Source: CAVPDE01 sp963707125 (GTDB lineage: Bacteria > Desulfobacterota > DSM-4660 > Desulfatiglandales > HGW-15). From it: a DNA stretch of 64,000 nt. Positions 51,421 to 60,585 of this stretch are shown here, one piece after another. Under the pieces are notes generated by a model. The model was not told the DNA's origin and ran no database searches. It saw nothing but the letters and a program-made list of their open reading frames with translations. How positions within the stretch are numbered: position 1 is the stretch's first letter; the number at the start of each line of letters is the position of its first letter. The position numbers were made by a program, and so were the translations under genes. The stretch is taken from NCBI GenBank assembly GCA_963707125.1, contig CAVPOU010000016.1, positions 117,529-181,528 of the forward strand. Direction: 5' to 3'.

Positions 51421-51474
51421 GAAGGCAGGGTGACTTAAGACGAAAATCAATTTAGATGATAGGTACTTACAGTG

Positions 51475-52356
51475 TCAAGGGAAATTCCCCAGGGCCTGCA
51501 CCAAGGCCCGGATGAATTCTGGGTTGGTTCCGCAGCAACCGCCGATCATATCTGCGCCGGAGCTCTTTATCTCCTTACCCTCTTGCGCGAACTCGGCAGG
51601 GGTTTGCCGGTAGGAGGTGACTCCTTTCTGGGTGACCGGTTTTCCTGCGTTGGGCTGGACCAGGATAGGTTTCCTGGTGGCGGCGCGAAGTTCTTTGGTG
51701 AGATCGATCATGTCTCTGCTGCCGAGCGAGCAGTTGCTTGCGATCACGTCGGCCCCCGCCTCTTCGAACGCCGAAACAGCCTGGCTCACCCCTTCACCCA
51801 TCATCGTGAAGAACCCTTTCTTGGTTCGGTTAAAGGTGAGAGCAGCGATGACCGTGACGTTCCCCAGCCTTTTTGCGGCATGAAGCGCGGCAAGCGCTTC
51901 CTGAAGCGAGAACATAGTCTCAATGCTGATGAGGTCCACTCCTCCCTTGAGCAGGGCCTGTGCCTGCCGGAAAAAAGCCTCCTCCGCTTCTTCGATCACA
52001 AGGTCCCCCAGGGGTTTTATGAGCTTTCCGGTCGGGCCTATATCCCCTGCAACAAACTTCCCGGCAGGACATGCTTCTCTGGTGAGCTTTGCCGCTTCCA
52101 CATTGATTATTTCCGTTTTATCGGACAAGCCCCTGTCGGCCAGTTTGATGGCGTTGCCTCCAAAGGTGTTAGTGTGAACCACATCAGAGCCCGCATCGTA
52201 GTATTTCCTGTGAATGTCTGCAACGAGGGAGGGCTTTTCAATGTTCCACATCTCAGGGCTCTCACCCGCTTTGAGTCCGGCTGCCATGAGCATAGTTCCC
52301 ATGGCGCCGTCAAAAATAACGGTCTTTTGTTTGGCCAGTTCTAAGATCGTATGCAT
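51475..52356 (-). CDS. Homocysteine S-methyltransferase family protein (BHMT/MetH N-terminal type)
   Basis: The 293-residue TIM-barrel enzyme has FDGAMGTMLMAAGLKAGESPE, cut as DGAMGTML, then HTNTFGGNAIKL and GDIGPTGKLI, with zinc ligands in SNCSLGSRDM (Cys) and GGCCGTNPE (CysCys). It moves a methyl group to homocysteine to form methionine. ATG 52356 is the start, since conserved sequence follows immediately. It is the last gene of a four-gene operon with an MttB-like enzyme and a corrinoid protein, so methyl-corrinoid is its probable donor (inference). Confidence 0.92.
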   Translation of the reverse strand: MHTILELAKQKTVIFDGAMGTMLMAAGLKAGESPEMWNIEKPSLVADIHRKYYDAGSDVVHTNTFGGNAIKLADRGLSDKTEIINVEAAKLTREACPAGKFVAGDIGPTGKLIKPLGDLVIEEAEEAFFRQAQALLKGGVDLISIETMFSLQEALAALHAAKRLGNVTVIAALTFNRTKKGFFTMMGEGVSQAVSAFEEAGADVIASNCSLGSRDMIDLTKELRAATRKPILVQPNAGKPVTQKGVTSYRQTPAEFAQEGKEIKSSGADMIGGCCGTNPEFIRALVQALGNFP

Positions 52357-52358
52357 GT

Positions 52359-52952
52359 TCAACCCCGAAGGGTGCAATCCGTGTATTGATGGCAGCCTCT
52401 GCATGAAAACGTTCCTTTCAGTTTCCCTCCGAACCTGGCCAGGAAGGAGAGAGACTTTCTCGGAAACATCATGCAGGATTCCGTGAGCGTGATCCCCAGC
52501 TCGGGATCAGCAAGCCTTTCGAATATCCACTGCTGGGTCTCTATCTCAATCCCCCGGCACCCGGGAGTCCTTCTCAGTCCTTTCTTGCATCCTTTGGCTG
52601 CAGCATCCTGTCTGATTTCGTCCCACAGGAGATTGCCTGTCTTGGTTATGGCGATGGAGCCTGCGGTGTCCAGGATATAAGCTTCAGCGGGCTTACCCTC
52701 ATCAAAGAGGTCTTTCACTTTGTTTTCAAACTTCGGCCCCAGGGTTGCTGCCCCAGTATATTTAAGAACCGCTCCAATGAGAAAAGGAGGAAGATCTTTC
52801 TGATCCTCGATTTCTTTGAAGGCCTGCTTCGGCTCGATCAGCTCCTCCAGCAGCCCAAGCACTTCGTCCACCATCTCCAGAAGCCTGGGCTGAGGTGGTT
52901 CCTTGTAGCCGAGCTGCTTCAGGAGTTCTTCCCTGTGGATCTGGATATTCAA
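52359..52952 (-). CDS. MetH activation-domain-like protein
   Basis: The 197-residue product has DLPPFLIGAVLKYTGA, EAYILDTAGSIAITKTGNLLWDEI (cut as YILDTAGSIA) and LTESCMMFPRKSLSFL. The last resembles the SAM-binding ESxxMxPxKS segment of the cobalamin-dependent methionine synthase activation domain. A C-terminal CRGCHQYTDC adds a four-Cys/His motif that could hold a metal centre. It may reactivate oxidised cobalamin on the adjacent corrinoid protein, as RamA or MetH modules do (inference). Its start overlaps the corrinoid gene stop by 4 nt and its stop is 2 nt before the homocysteine methyltransferase start. Confidence 0.75.
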   Translation of the reverse strand: MNIQIHREELLKQLGYKEPPQPRLLEMVDEVLGLLEELIEPKQAFKEIEDQKDLPPFLIGAVLKYTGAATLGPKFENKVKDLFDEGKPAEAYILDTAGSIAITKTGNLLWDEIRQDAAAKGCKKGLRRTPGCRGIEIETQQWIFERLADPELGITLTESCMMFPRKSLSFLARFGGKLKGTFSCRGCHQYTDCTLRG

Positions 52953-53584
52953 CGTCCCAGAAGTCCCTTTACTTTCCTCAGGCCGTCCGCTGCGTCCATG
53001 CCATAGGCGTCAGCCCCAATCTCCTGGCAGAAAGCCTGGTCCACAGGGGCTCCCCCAATAATGACCTTGAAAGGGAGCTTCTTCGCTTTGATGACGCTCA
53101 CCACCTCTCCCATGCTTTGCATGGTGGTGGTCAGCAGGGCGGACATGGCAATGACATCCGCTTTCACCTCCACGGCCTTTTCAACGAAGCGCTCGGGGGT
53201 CACATCCACACCCAGGTCCGCGACCTTGAACCCCGATCCTTCAAGCATGATGGCTACGAGATTCTTGCCGATGTCATGAATGTCCCCTTTGGCTGTTCCT
53301 ATGACGACGGTGCCTTTTTCCGCGCGGTCCGTGGGGGAAAAATGGGGCTTGAGAAGGTCCATGCCCCCTTGCATGGCTTTGGCCGACCAGAGCACCTGGG
53401 GAATGAAAAGCTCCCCTTCTCCGAACTTTTCGCCCACAAGGTCCATGGCGGCGATGAGACCTCTGTTGAGAATCTCTTTCACCTCCACTTTTGAATTCAG
53501 GGCCTGCTGAACGCGGCTCGACGCTTCATCCACGTTTCCTTCCAGTACCGCATCATAGATTTCTTTGATGATATCCACGGTCAT
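52949..53584 (-). CDS. Corrinoid protein (MtbC/MttC family)
   Basis: The 211-residue methyl carrier has a helical cap domain (residues 1-85, FGEGELFIPQVLWSAKAMQ) and a Rossmann-like B12-binding domain with GTAKGDIHDIGKNLVAIML, whose DxHxxG supplies the His ligand to cobalt. IGGAPVDQAFCQEIGAD closes the B12 pocket. It accepts a methyl from the MttB-like protein and gives it to a methyltransferase. The start at ATG 53584 overlaps the mttB-like stop by 4 nt. Confidence 0.95.
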   Translation of the reverse strand: MTVDIIKEIYDAVLEGNVDEASSRVQQALNSKVEVKEILNRGLIAAMDLVGEKFGEGELFIPQVLWSAKAMQGGMDLLKPHFSPTDRAEKGTVVIGTAKGDIHDIGKNLVAIMLEGSGFKVADLGVDVTPERFVEKAVEVKADVIAMSALLTTTMQSMGEVVSVIKAKKLPFKVIIGGAPVDQAFCQEIGADAYGMDAADGLRKVKGLLGR

Positions 53585-55035
53585 CTCCTTGTCTTCTGGG
53601 TTGCCTCTTTCCATATCCTGTCGAGACTCTCTTTAATTCCCTGAGGCAATGGTTCCGGTTTGTGGTTCTTGAGGATTTCAAGAGCTTTTTCGATCAATTT
53701 CTGATCGACCGTCTTTTTCCCCTTCTTGATCCAGTTGGGCAGGTTCTCCCGGTTGAAGAGGGTCGGGCGCCAGTGCTCTTTCATGAAGTGATCGCGGGTG
53801 TGTTTCTCGCTCAAGAAGTGACCGCCCGGGCCGACTTTTCGGATCACGTCCATGGCGAGGTGTTCGTCATCAATTTCAAATCCTCTCATGTACCGCTTCA
53901 CCATGGCGATCACTTCGTCGGCAAATAGGATCATCTCGGGAGATGCCACAAACCCTTGGCCGATGTATCCGCAGTCGTGGATCAAGTTGCACCCGTCAAG
54001 CGCTGCATTGAGGAGGGTGAAACCATACTCCGCTCCTGCCTGGAGATCCGGGAACTGGGCGTCGCTGCAGCCTGCGGTTCCCCAGATGGGCAGCCCCAAG
54101 TAATGGAAAAGGTCCGCATAGGCGGAGTGAGTGAGCCGGAACTCCGGAGCCGTATAGGATATGGTGGCCTTGAGCATATCCATACCCGTGGCCACAACAC
54201 CCGTGATGATGGGGGCCCCTTGAGCGGCGAGCTGGTGAATGACAATTCCGGAGAGGGCCTCCGCCACGGCCACGGAGAGCGCTCCTGCCAGCGTGACGGG
54301 ACCTGTCGAGCCGGCCAGAAGGGCAGGGGTGTAATTGATGGGAACCCTGTTTTCAGCGCAGCAGATGAGTTTGGAGACGGCTTCCTCTGAGTGGGTCAGA
54401 GGCGATGTGGGTTCCGAATACTGGATCAGGAAGGGATACCTCGCCAGTTCCCGGCTGCTCCCTGCAACAGCAGAGGCCATATCCAGAATCACCTTCAAGT
54501 CCTGGAGAGATCCTGCCGTGAAGAAGATGGGCTTCACACTGTTCTCCACTTCCAGCTGAAAGCAGCGGATGTAGTGGAGTCCCGGCGGGATATCCCTCGG
54601 AAGACCATAGGATGCGATGAAATCGATGTTCGGCGCGGCATCGCTGATGACCGTGCTCGCCACAATGTCATCCGCCTTTGTGTCCCGGATCTCCCGGGTG
54701 ACCAGATCCACGGTTTTAGGAAGATCGGTGCCGGTGCCGAAATAGATCCTCCTGCCCCCCAACTCCATGACCGGCTCTTTCTTCCGGTTGTAGAGGGTCA
54801 CATTCGAGGGGGCCGACTGGACGGCTGCTTCCACAAGAAAGGAAGGGATCTCCACGACGTTCTTGTCTCTCACCCTGGCGCCATGGCCTGCCAGGATGTC
54901 CACAGCCTTGGTCAGATTGACCCTCACTCCCACTTCATCCAGGATTCTAAGAGCCGTTTGATAGATTCTCAAGATCTGGGCTTCATCAAGCAGTCTGAAC
55001 TGCGGTGTGCACTGGTTGTTCAATCCTGTCTCCAT
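53581..55035 (-). CDS. MttB superfamily methyltransferase, non-pyrrolysine type
   Basis: The 484-residue protein is a trimethylamine-methyltransferase homologue: LDEVGVRV near the N-terminus, YFGTGTDLPKTVDLVTREIR (cut as YFGTGTDLPK), EPTSPLTHSEEAVSKLI, and GAPIITGVVATGMDMLKATISY. There is no in-frame TAG, so it is of the MtgB/MtcB kind that uses quaternary amines such as glycine betaine or carnitine rather than trimethylamine. The substrate is inferred only. It is the first gene of the methyl-transfer operon. Confidence 0.93.
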   Translation of the reverse strand: METGLNNQCTPQFRLLDEAQILRIYQTALRILDEVGVRVNLTKAVDILAGHGARVRDKNVVEIPSFLVEAAVQSAPSNVTLYNRKKEPVMELGGRRIYFGTGTDLPKTVDLVTREIRDTKADDIVASTVISDAAPNIDFIASYGLPRDIPPGLHYIRCFQLEVENSVKPIFFTAGSLQDLKVILDMASAVAGSSRELARYPFLIQYSEPTSPLTHSEEAVSKLICCAENRVPINYTPALLAGSTGPVTLAGALSVAVAEALSGIVIHQLAAQGAPIITGVVATGMDMLKATISYTAPEFRLTHSAYADLFHYLGLPIWGTAGCSDAQFPDLQAGAEYGFTLLNAALDGCNLIHDCGYIGQGFVASPEMILFADEVIAMVKRYMRGFEIDDEHLAMDVIRKVGPGGHFLSEKHTRDHFMKEHWRPTLFNRENLPNWIKKGKKTVDQKLIEKALEILKNHKPEPLPQGIKESLDRIWKEATQKTRR

Positions 55036-55283
55036 ATCGACTTCTCCTGTGTGTCGTTTGAAAAAACTCCGCCATCCTATCCCAGGCTCTCCGCAGAGTC
55101 AACTCCCCCCGGCTTCTGTCCGGCATTCCAAGGAAGGGGTGGGCATTGTCGAAGGGGGAAAAAGAGAAGTGAATTGACTTCCCCTTTCCGTCAGTCTATT
55201 CAAATAGGGCTGGTTATCGGGGTTATAGGGGCGAGGTTGATCCCCGCCAGCCTATAGGAACCTGCTGGAGGCAAGGAGAGCCA

Positions 55284-56456
55284 ATGGAAAACAGAACCCA
55301 CGATGTCATCGTTGTGGGTGGAGGGGTCATGGGATCCTCCACCGCCTACAATCTGATGAGAATGGATCAGAAGCTCAAAGTGGCTGTCGTTGAAAGGGAT
55401 CCGACCTACACCAGGGCCTCCACGACCCTTTCCATGGCCAACATCCGCATCCAGTTCAGCCTCAAGCAGAATGTCCAGATCTCCCAGTATGCCTTTGATG
55501 TTCTCGATCGTTTCGAAGAAGAGATGATGGTGGACGATGACAAGCCCTACATTGCTTTTCATCGTGAGGGCAATCTCTTTCTGGTGGATGAAAAGGGCCG
55601 TGATGTGGCGAAAAAAGCGCAGGAGATGCAAAAGGGCCTGAGATGCCAGGTGGAGTGGTGGTCACCCCGCGAGATAAAGGATCACTATCCTCTTTATGAT
55701 GCGACCCCCTATGTTGGAGGAACCTTCGGTCCGAGGGACGGTCACCTGGATGCTTATGCCGTCCTTATGGGTTACAAGGCCAAAGCGAGGTCTCTGGGCG
55801 CGGAGTTCATCAAAGATGAGGTGATCCAGGTGCTTTTCCAGGGAAAAGAGGTGAGAGGAGTCCGGCTGGAATCCGGTGCGGATCTTTCTTCCAAAGTGGT
55901 TGTGAATTGCGCGGGCGCCTGGGCCGCGCAGGTCGCAGGAAGTGTCGGTGTAGAGATCCCGGTGCAACCGGTGAAACGGCAGGTCTTTGCGTTGGATACG
56001 GCGGTCAAGCCACAGGGCCCGCTTCCTCTTACCATTCTTCCCTCAGGTCTTTACTTCCGAACTGAAACTGGAAATCTTATCCTGCTCGGAAAGTCCCTGG
56101 AGGATGATCCGGTGGGATTTGATTTCACGTGGGATCAAAAACGGTTCATGGATCTTCTCTGGCCAGAGCTTGCGGAGTTTGTTCCTGCCTTTGACACACT
56201 CAAGGTGGTCAGGGGATGGGCCGGCCTTTATGCCGTCAACACTCTGGACAGCAATGCCATCCTCGGCGAGTGGCCTGAGCTCAAGGGCTTTTACCTCGCC
56301 AACGGGTTTTCCGGTCATGGACTCCAGCAAGGCCCGGCCGTGGGCCGCTATATCTCCGAACTCATCCTGGGGATGAAGCCCGCCCTGGACCTCTCTATTT
56401 TCACTCCTCTGCGGGTACTTGAGAATAAACCCCTCAGTGAAGGGGGAATCGTTTAG
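55284..56456 (+). CDS. DAO-type FAD-dependent oxidoreductase (sarcosine/dimethylglycine dehydrogenase-like)
   Basis: The 390-residue flavoprotein has the FAD motif VIVVGGGVMGSSTAYNLM and the DAO core: RASTTLSMANIRIQF, VVNCAGAWAAQVA, GVEIPVQPVKRQVFALD, RGWAGLYAVNTLDSNAILGE and LANGFSGHGLQQGPAVG. Related enzymes oxidise N-methyl groups or secondary amines. AAGGAGAG precedes ATG 55284. It is divergent from the methyl-transfer operon, so it may process dimethylglycine or sarcosine left after demethylation (inference). Confidence 0.88.
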   Translation: MENRTHDVIVVGGGVMGSSTAYNLMRMDQKLKVAVVERDPTYTRASTTLSMANIRIQFSLKQNVQISQYAFDVLDRFEEEMMVDDDKPYIAFHREGNLFLVDEKGRDVAKKAQEMQKGLRCQVEWWSPREIKDHYPLYDATPYVGGTFGPRDGHLDAYAVLMGYKAKARSLGAEFIKDEVIQVLFQGKEVRGVRLESGADLSSKVVVNCAGAWAAQVAGSVGVEIPVQPVKRQVFALDTAVKPQGPLPLTILPSGLYFRTETGNLILLGKSLEDDPVGFDFTWDQKRFMDLLWPELAEFVPAFDTLKVVRGWAGLYAVNTLDSNAILGEWPELKGFYLANGFSGHGLQQGPAVGRYISELILGMKPALDLSIFTPLRVLENKPLSEGGIV

Positions 56457-56474
56457 CCGCTGGTTCAAAACCAT

Positions 56475-57509
56475 ATGTTGCGGTTCCTTTGTCAGACAGC
56501 CTTTTTCTTCGTATGCCTCCAAACGCTTCCTCTTTGGGCGGCTCCGCCTGTGATGCCGGACCAGCCCGGACCGCTAACGTTGACGACTCTTGAGTTTCCT
56601 GACCTCAAGGATGAAAAACGGGGAGGGCGTTACGTTCCGATCAAGGTTCATCTTCCTCAACAGCAGGGGAAATGGCCCGTTGTTGTTTTTTCACACGGAG
56701 GCGGTGGAAACTGGGATGCGAATTTCGGCCAGGCCCGCCACCTGGCCGGTTATGGATATGCCGTGCTTTGTCTCGAACATGGCGGCAGCAACACGGGGCG
56801 GATGACCGAAGGGCTCCGGTTTTTGGAGAACCTGAAGGCGATGACTCGCGACTCAGGCGAGGTCTTGGGACGGCCCAAGGACGTTCGCTTTGCGTTAGAC
56901 AGGGCCGAGGACTGGAACCGGACGCACCCTGAGCTCAAGGGCCGTTTGGACCTCGAGCATGTCGGCGTCATGGGCCATTCTTTCGGGGCCTATACCACGC
57001 TTGTGGTCTGCGGAGCGCGTCCGGCGCTTGACTGGCTTACGCCTCCTGTTTACCCCGCCAAGGGCTTGGGTCCGGATCTCAGTGACCCCCGGGTGAGCGC
57101 GGGCGTGGCCTTGTCGCCTCAGGGTCCGGGCGAGCCCTTCTTCCTTGAAACAAGCTACGCCGGCATCAACAGGCCGGTGCTCGGCATCACCGGATCACGC
57201 GACCAGCAACAGGGCGCGCCTCCAGAAAACCGCCGGCGCTTCTTTGATCTGCTCCCGCCTGGGGGCAAAGTCTTTATCTGGCTTGCCAACGCGGACCATC
57301 TTGCGTTTTCAGACTCGGAAGGCTCGGGTCGAGGATCTTTGCCGTCGAAATCGCGGGCCGCCGCACAACCCGTGGTCCGGGCAGCGACCCTCCTTTTCTT
57401 CGAAGCCACTCTGCGAGGAGACAAGGAAGCAGAGAAGGTTCTGTGTGCCGATACGCTGAAACCCCTGCTGCGCGGCGTGGTGAATGAACTGGAGATCCAA
57501 AAGAAGTAG
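56475..57509 (+). CDS. Secreted alpha/beta hydrolase (PAF-acetylhydrolase-like)
   Basis: The 344-residue product has a signal peptide (LCQTAFFFVCLQTLPLWA). Its alpha/beta fold has the oxyanion loop VVVFSHGGGGNWD, the nucleophile elbow VGVMGHSFGAYTTL (Ser in GHSFG), an Asp in ITGSRDQ and His in NADHLAF. This is the PAF-acetylhydrolase/dienelactone-hydrolase kind and acts in the periplasm or outside the cell. It follows the DAO gene by 18 bp, so co-transcription is likely. Confidence 0.84.
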   Translation: MLRFLCQTAFFFVCLQTLPLWAAPPVMPDQPGPLTLTTLEFPDLKDEKRGGRYVPIKVHLPQQQGKWPVVVFSHGGGGNWDANFGQARHLAGYGYAVLCLEHGGSNTGRMTEGLRFLENLKAMTRDSGEVLGRPKDVRFALDRAEDWNRTHPELKGRLDLEHVGVMGHSFGAYTTLVVCGARPALDWLTPPVYPAKGLGPDLSDPRVSAGVALSPQGPGEPFFLETSYAGINRPVLGITGSRDQQQGAPPENRRRFFDLLPPGGKVFIWLANADHLAFSDSEGSGRGSLPSKSRAAAQPVVRAATLLFFEATLRGDKEAEKVLCADTLKPLLRGVVNELEIQKK

Positions 57510-57831
57510 ACCAAAACGAAAACATTCTGACCGCCCCGTCCAATTTGCCCTGAGTGTGCGGTGAAGCTTTCTCGAGAGGAAAGCGCGATTTCACAACTAC
57601 TTGGGCAATCGTTACCTTCGCTCTGCCTGCTCAATACGTTTTTTGGGTAATAGTAACCGGGAGCTCTCCTGGTCTGGCAATCGACTTGAGTTGTTAATTG
57701 CAACCCCCACTTTTCCTGCCATCACCGACCCGTACCGGAGAAAGATAAACATCCGCAACATCATGGACTGGCTCTATTCTGACACATAAGGCCGAATCTC
57801 GCACAGTCCGAAGTCGAACAAAGGAGTTCTA
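57510..57831. other. Intergenic region without a supported gene
   Basis: About 320 bp between two convergent genes. I see no ORF, RNA gene or strong hairpin with a T-run. It may carry terminators too weak to recognise. Confidence 0.4.
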
Positions 57832-59052
57832 TCACCTCTTCACCTTCAGGATCACGGGGATCACGACCAGGCTTAGGAGCAGACTGACGACGACGAAAGG
57901 CCAGCGAAACCCTATATGGGAGGCCATGATCCCCCCGGCCAGAGGACCCAGCGTCATGCCGAGAGAGGTCATGGAAGCCATCAGCCCGTAAGCCTTCCCA
58001 TAGGTTTCCTTCGTTGTGACTTTTCCTACCAGGGCATTCATGGTGGGGAGGTTTCCGCCGGCCGCAAAGCCGAAAACAATGCGTATAATGAGCAGTTGGG
58101 GTATGGTCCGGGCCAAGGCATGGGCGGCCCACATGAGACCTGTGATGAACAGGTTGACAATGAGAACTCGTTTGTGCCCCATGCGATCGCTCAAATAGCC
58201 GATGGCGACGGCGGAAATGGAGGCGGTGGCGCCGGTAACAGCAAACATCAGACCGGTCGTGGAAGCAACCCCTGTCTTCAGGTTTCCGACCTCTTCGATG
58301 AACAGCGGCAAAATGGGTATGGCGAGTTGAATGGAAAAGTGGAATAGGAGAAAGACGGCCATCAGGGGAACGAATCCCGGCAAGGCAAAGAGCTTCCGCA
58401 TACTCCCGCTTCGTTTCAACGATACAGCGGAGGGGCGGATGAATTGCTCCTTCGCCCCCATCAGGACAAGGAGGCCGCCCACGAGCAGCAATATGCCCCC
58501 TGCAATGAAGGTCAAACGATAGCCGACGATATCGGCAATCATGCCGCCGATCCAGGGTCCCAGGGACATCCCCAGAAAAACGGCAACCTGCATCAGTCCC
58601 AGCCCGAACCCCAGTTTCGTGACAGGCAAAACAGAGGAGACAAGAGAGATGGAGGCGGAAATGGTTCCCGTGAAGGCGCCGCTCACCAGAAGCAGGCTGA
58701 GGAGTTGATAGACGTTGCCGACCATCCCCATAGCCATGGTGAGGACGGCGCCAGCAAACATGGCGCGTTCGACCATGAGCTTTCGGCCGTAACGGTCGGA
58801 CAGCCAGCCCCAGATGGGCGAGAATATGGTCATAGTGAGGCTCGCTGCCGCCCCCAGGATACCGGCCCAGACCGGCACCAACTTCTCATCTGTCACTCCG
58901 ATTTCACGGATGTAGAAGGGAATGAAGGGCAGAGCGAATGCAAAGCCCACAATGGAAAGCAATTGGGCAACGAACATGACGAAGAGGGTGGAACGCCATG
59001 AAGAGGTCCCGTCGGTGTCCTTACCGGTGTTTTTTTTCGCTGTCGGGGTCAT
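57832..59052 (-). CDS. MFS transporter, multidrug-efflux type
   Basis: The 406-residue protein has 12 hydrophobic segments. The MFS motif A, GWLSDRYGRKLMVERAM, lies between segments 2 and 3, and a second loop GYLSDRMGHKRVLI lies between 8 and 9. Motif C-like LGMSLGPWIGGMIAD suggests drug/proton antiport. The start at ATG 59052 is supported by AAGGAAAT about 9 nt upstream; a longer frame begins at 59082. Substrate unknown. Confidence 0.88.
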   Translation of the reverse strand: MTPTAKKNTGKDTDGTSSWRSTLFVMFVAQLLSIVGFAFALPFIPFYIREIGVTDEKLVPVWAGILGAAASLTMTIFSPIWGWLSDRYGRKLMVERAMFAGAVLTMAMGMVGNVYQLLSLLLVSGAFTGTISASISLVSSVLPVTKLGFGLGLMQVAVFLGMSLGPWIGGMIADIVGYRLTFIAGGILLLVGGLLVLMGAKEQFIRPSAVSLKRSGSMRKLFALPGFVPLMAVFLLFHFSIQLAIPILPLFIEEVGNLKTGVASTTGLMFAVTGATASISAVAIGYLSDRMGHKRVLIVNLFITGLMWAAHALARTIPQLLIIRIVFGFAAGGNLPTMNALVGKVTTKETYGKAYGLMASMTSLGMTLGPLAGGIMASHIGFRWPFVVVSLLLSLVVIPVILKVKR

Positions 59053-59303
59053 GGAAGGATTTCCTTTGCTGGGAGAAAACATAAGAGGACCGGTCTATCA
59101 TGTCAATAAAACACTAACCATCCGAATCGATTCGCTTCATTTCCGTGTCGTACCATCTATGGGTAAAGCGCACGTATTATTGATCCCGCCCCACAAGAGG
59201 CTTGTCACCGCGCTAACCGAGGCAGTTTCTCGTACGTATACAGCCCAGCCTTCGCTATGTTATAGAGTGACAGCTTGATCCACCAAAGTCATCAGATCTT
59301 GCC

Positions 59304-59604
59304 GTGCCAGAAGTCATCTATCAAACCAGAGAGGAACTGTATCCCCGATTCGGGCTTGCCTTGGCCGACACTCAGCAGGTTTATGTGAGGGATGACCTCC
59401 CCGGCTGTGTGAAGCGGTTTGTCATCAGCCATGAGACTGTATCACCTGGCGGATAAGGCACAGTGGTGGGTGTGGAGGGAGATCAAGGCGAATGCATATG
59501 CCGCCATGAGGCATCCGATAGGATTCGTTGCGTGCGTGTTGATGAGTCTTGCGCCTTACCGTCTAAGGTATTATGGACAGAGGATTCGTGGTAGAGTGAT
59601 GTGA
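59304..59604 (+). pseudogene. Frameshifted HExxH metalloprotease-like gene
   Basis: From GTG 59304 one frame reads PEVIYQTREELYPRF and FVISHETVSPGG before stopping at 59452. The next frame continues from about 59440 with YHLADKAQWWVWREIKANAY, ending at 59604. Removing one base near 59433-59440 restores HE-x-YH, a HExxH zinc motif, followed by Glu in WREIKAN as a possible third ligand. The upstream start is unclear. The gene is therefore inactive unless the extra base is a sequencing error. Confidence 0.55.
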
Positions 59605-59730
59605 GGGGCCAAGCTAGATTTCGTATCGTTACTTTCAATTTTTCCCGCGATTCCTTCGATAATGCTTAGTTGTTGTAAGCAATGCATGCATCAGCTCGTT
59701 CAAGATCCCAGGATTGACTATCGGCCGAAG

Positions 59731-59816
59731 GCTTAACCTGCCGAGCCGCAGTGTGCGGACCTGCGCACAGGGCGGTCTGGCCAGGGGGGGCAAAGCTCCC
59801 CTTTACCCGATTAGGC
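59731..59816 (-). other. attC-like site after the methyltransferase cassette, weak candidate
   Basis: The minus strand has GCCTAAT overlapping the stop of the methyltransferase gene and GTTAAGC, matching GTTRRRY, 86 bp later. Between them are two local hairpins (CCGCA/TGCGG and GGGGAGC/GCCCC) instead of one long palindrome. It may be a degenerate attC or just a terminator. Confidence 0.35.
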
Positions 59817-60566
59817 CGCAGAGCGCGATCTGAACATGTAGATCGCCCAACCAAGCGTGTCGCGCCCCCAACGCAGGTATGCCGCCCTCGCCTTGCTCAC
59901 GCGCTCAACCACCTCCGCCAAGTCCGGATCATCTGGATGGGTGCGAGCGTACTCGGATGTCGCGAACCATTGGAGGCCCTCATACCTGTCCCAGTCGTCC
60001 TTGCTGCTCACGATGGTGTGAACGAGCTCCGTTCCTCGCCGCTCTCCGGCTTCTGCATTCGAGGAGTGGCTCCCGAAGTCCTCTCGCGCGCACCCGGATG
60101 CCTCTAGGTAATCCCCTGACGGCTCCTGCTGCCAGTATGGCTCTCCCACGATCACCCAGCCGCCGGGCCTCACCATGCTGATCAGCGCTTCGAGAGTATT
60201 AGCATGCCCCCCGAAGACCCAACTGGCACCGATACATGACGCCAGATCTAAGCTGTGCGGCTCGTCTGGCTTGAAATCCGCACCATTCATCTGAGTGAAG
60301 GTGATGCCGGCACTCGGTGCCCGCGCCTTGAGCCTTCTCTCTGCTTCGGCGATGAAGAAAGGAGAAATGTCGATGCCCATGCCACGAGCGCCATAGACTT
60401 CCGCCAAGCGAATCAGGAACTCGCCCTTACCACACGCAATGTCAACCACCTGCGCGTTCGTCGGGAGGCGCAGAAGTTCCACGAGACGCGTCAGTTTTTC
60501 CTCGCTCGTGGGATTGCATACCACATGTTCACGGTGAGTGATGTCGTAGAACTTCCATGTGTCCAT
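59811..60566 (-). CDS. Class I SAM-dependent methyltransferase, likely integron cassette gene
   Basis: The 251-residue protein has SAM motif I VVDIACGKGEFLIRLAE, an acidic residue in GIDISPFF, NGADFKPDEPHSLDLASCIGA (cut as DLASCIGASWVFGG) and RPGGWVIVGEPYWQ. A family of this kind is common in integron cassettes and in soil bacteria; the acceptor is unknown. ATG 60566 with AAGGATTGAG upstream is preferred. An attC core (GTTAGGC) ends 20 nt before the start codon, so the gene most probably entered as a cassette. Confidence 0.82.
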   Translation of the reverse strand: MDTWKFYDITHREHVVCNPTSEEKLTRLVELLRLPTNAQVVDIACGKGEFLIRLAEVYGARGMGIDISPFFIAEAERRLKARAPSAGITFTQMNGADFKPDEPHSLDLASCIGASWVFGGHANTLEALISMVRPGGWVIVGEPYWQQEPSGDYLEASGCAREDFGSHSSNAEAGERRGTELVHTIVSSKDDWDRYEGLQWFATSEYARTHPDDPDLAEVVERVSKARAAYLRWGRDTLGWAIYMFRSRSAA

Positions 60567-60585
60567 GATTCTCAATCCTTCGACG

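Noticed and set aside
53581..55035. Pyrrolysine codon in the MttB-like gene
   Set aside because: The frame is open over the full length without internal TAG, and no pyl genes are in view.
55036..55283. Riboswitch in the divergent region before the DAO gene
   Set aside because: A GGGGCG/CGCCCC-type pairing near 55225-55250 exists but no known riboswitch consensus was found.
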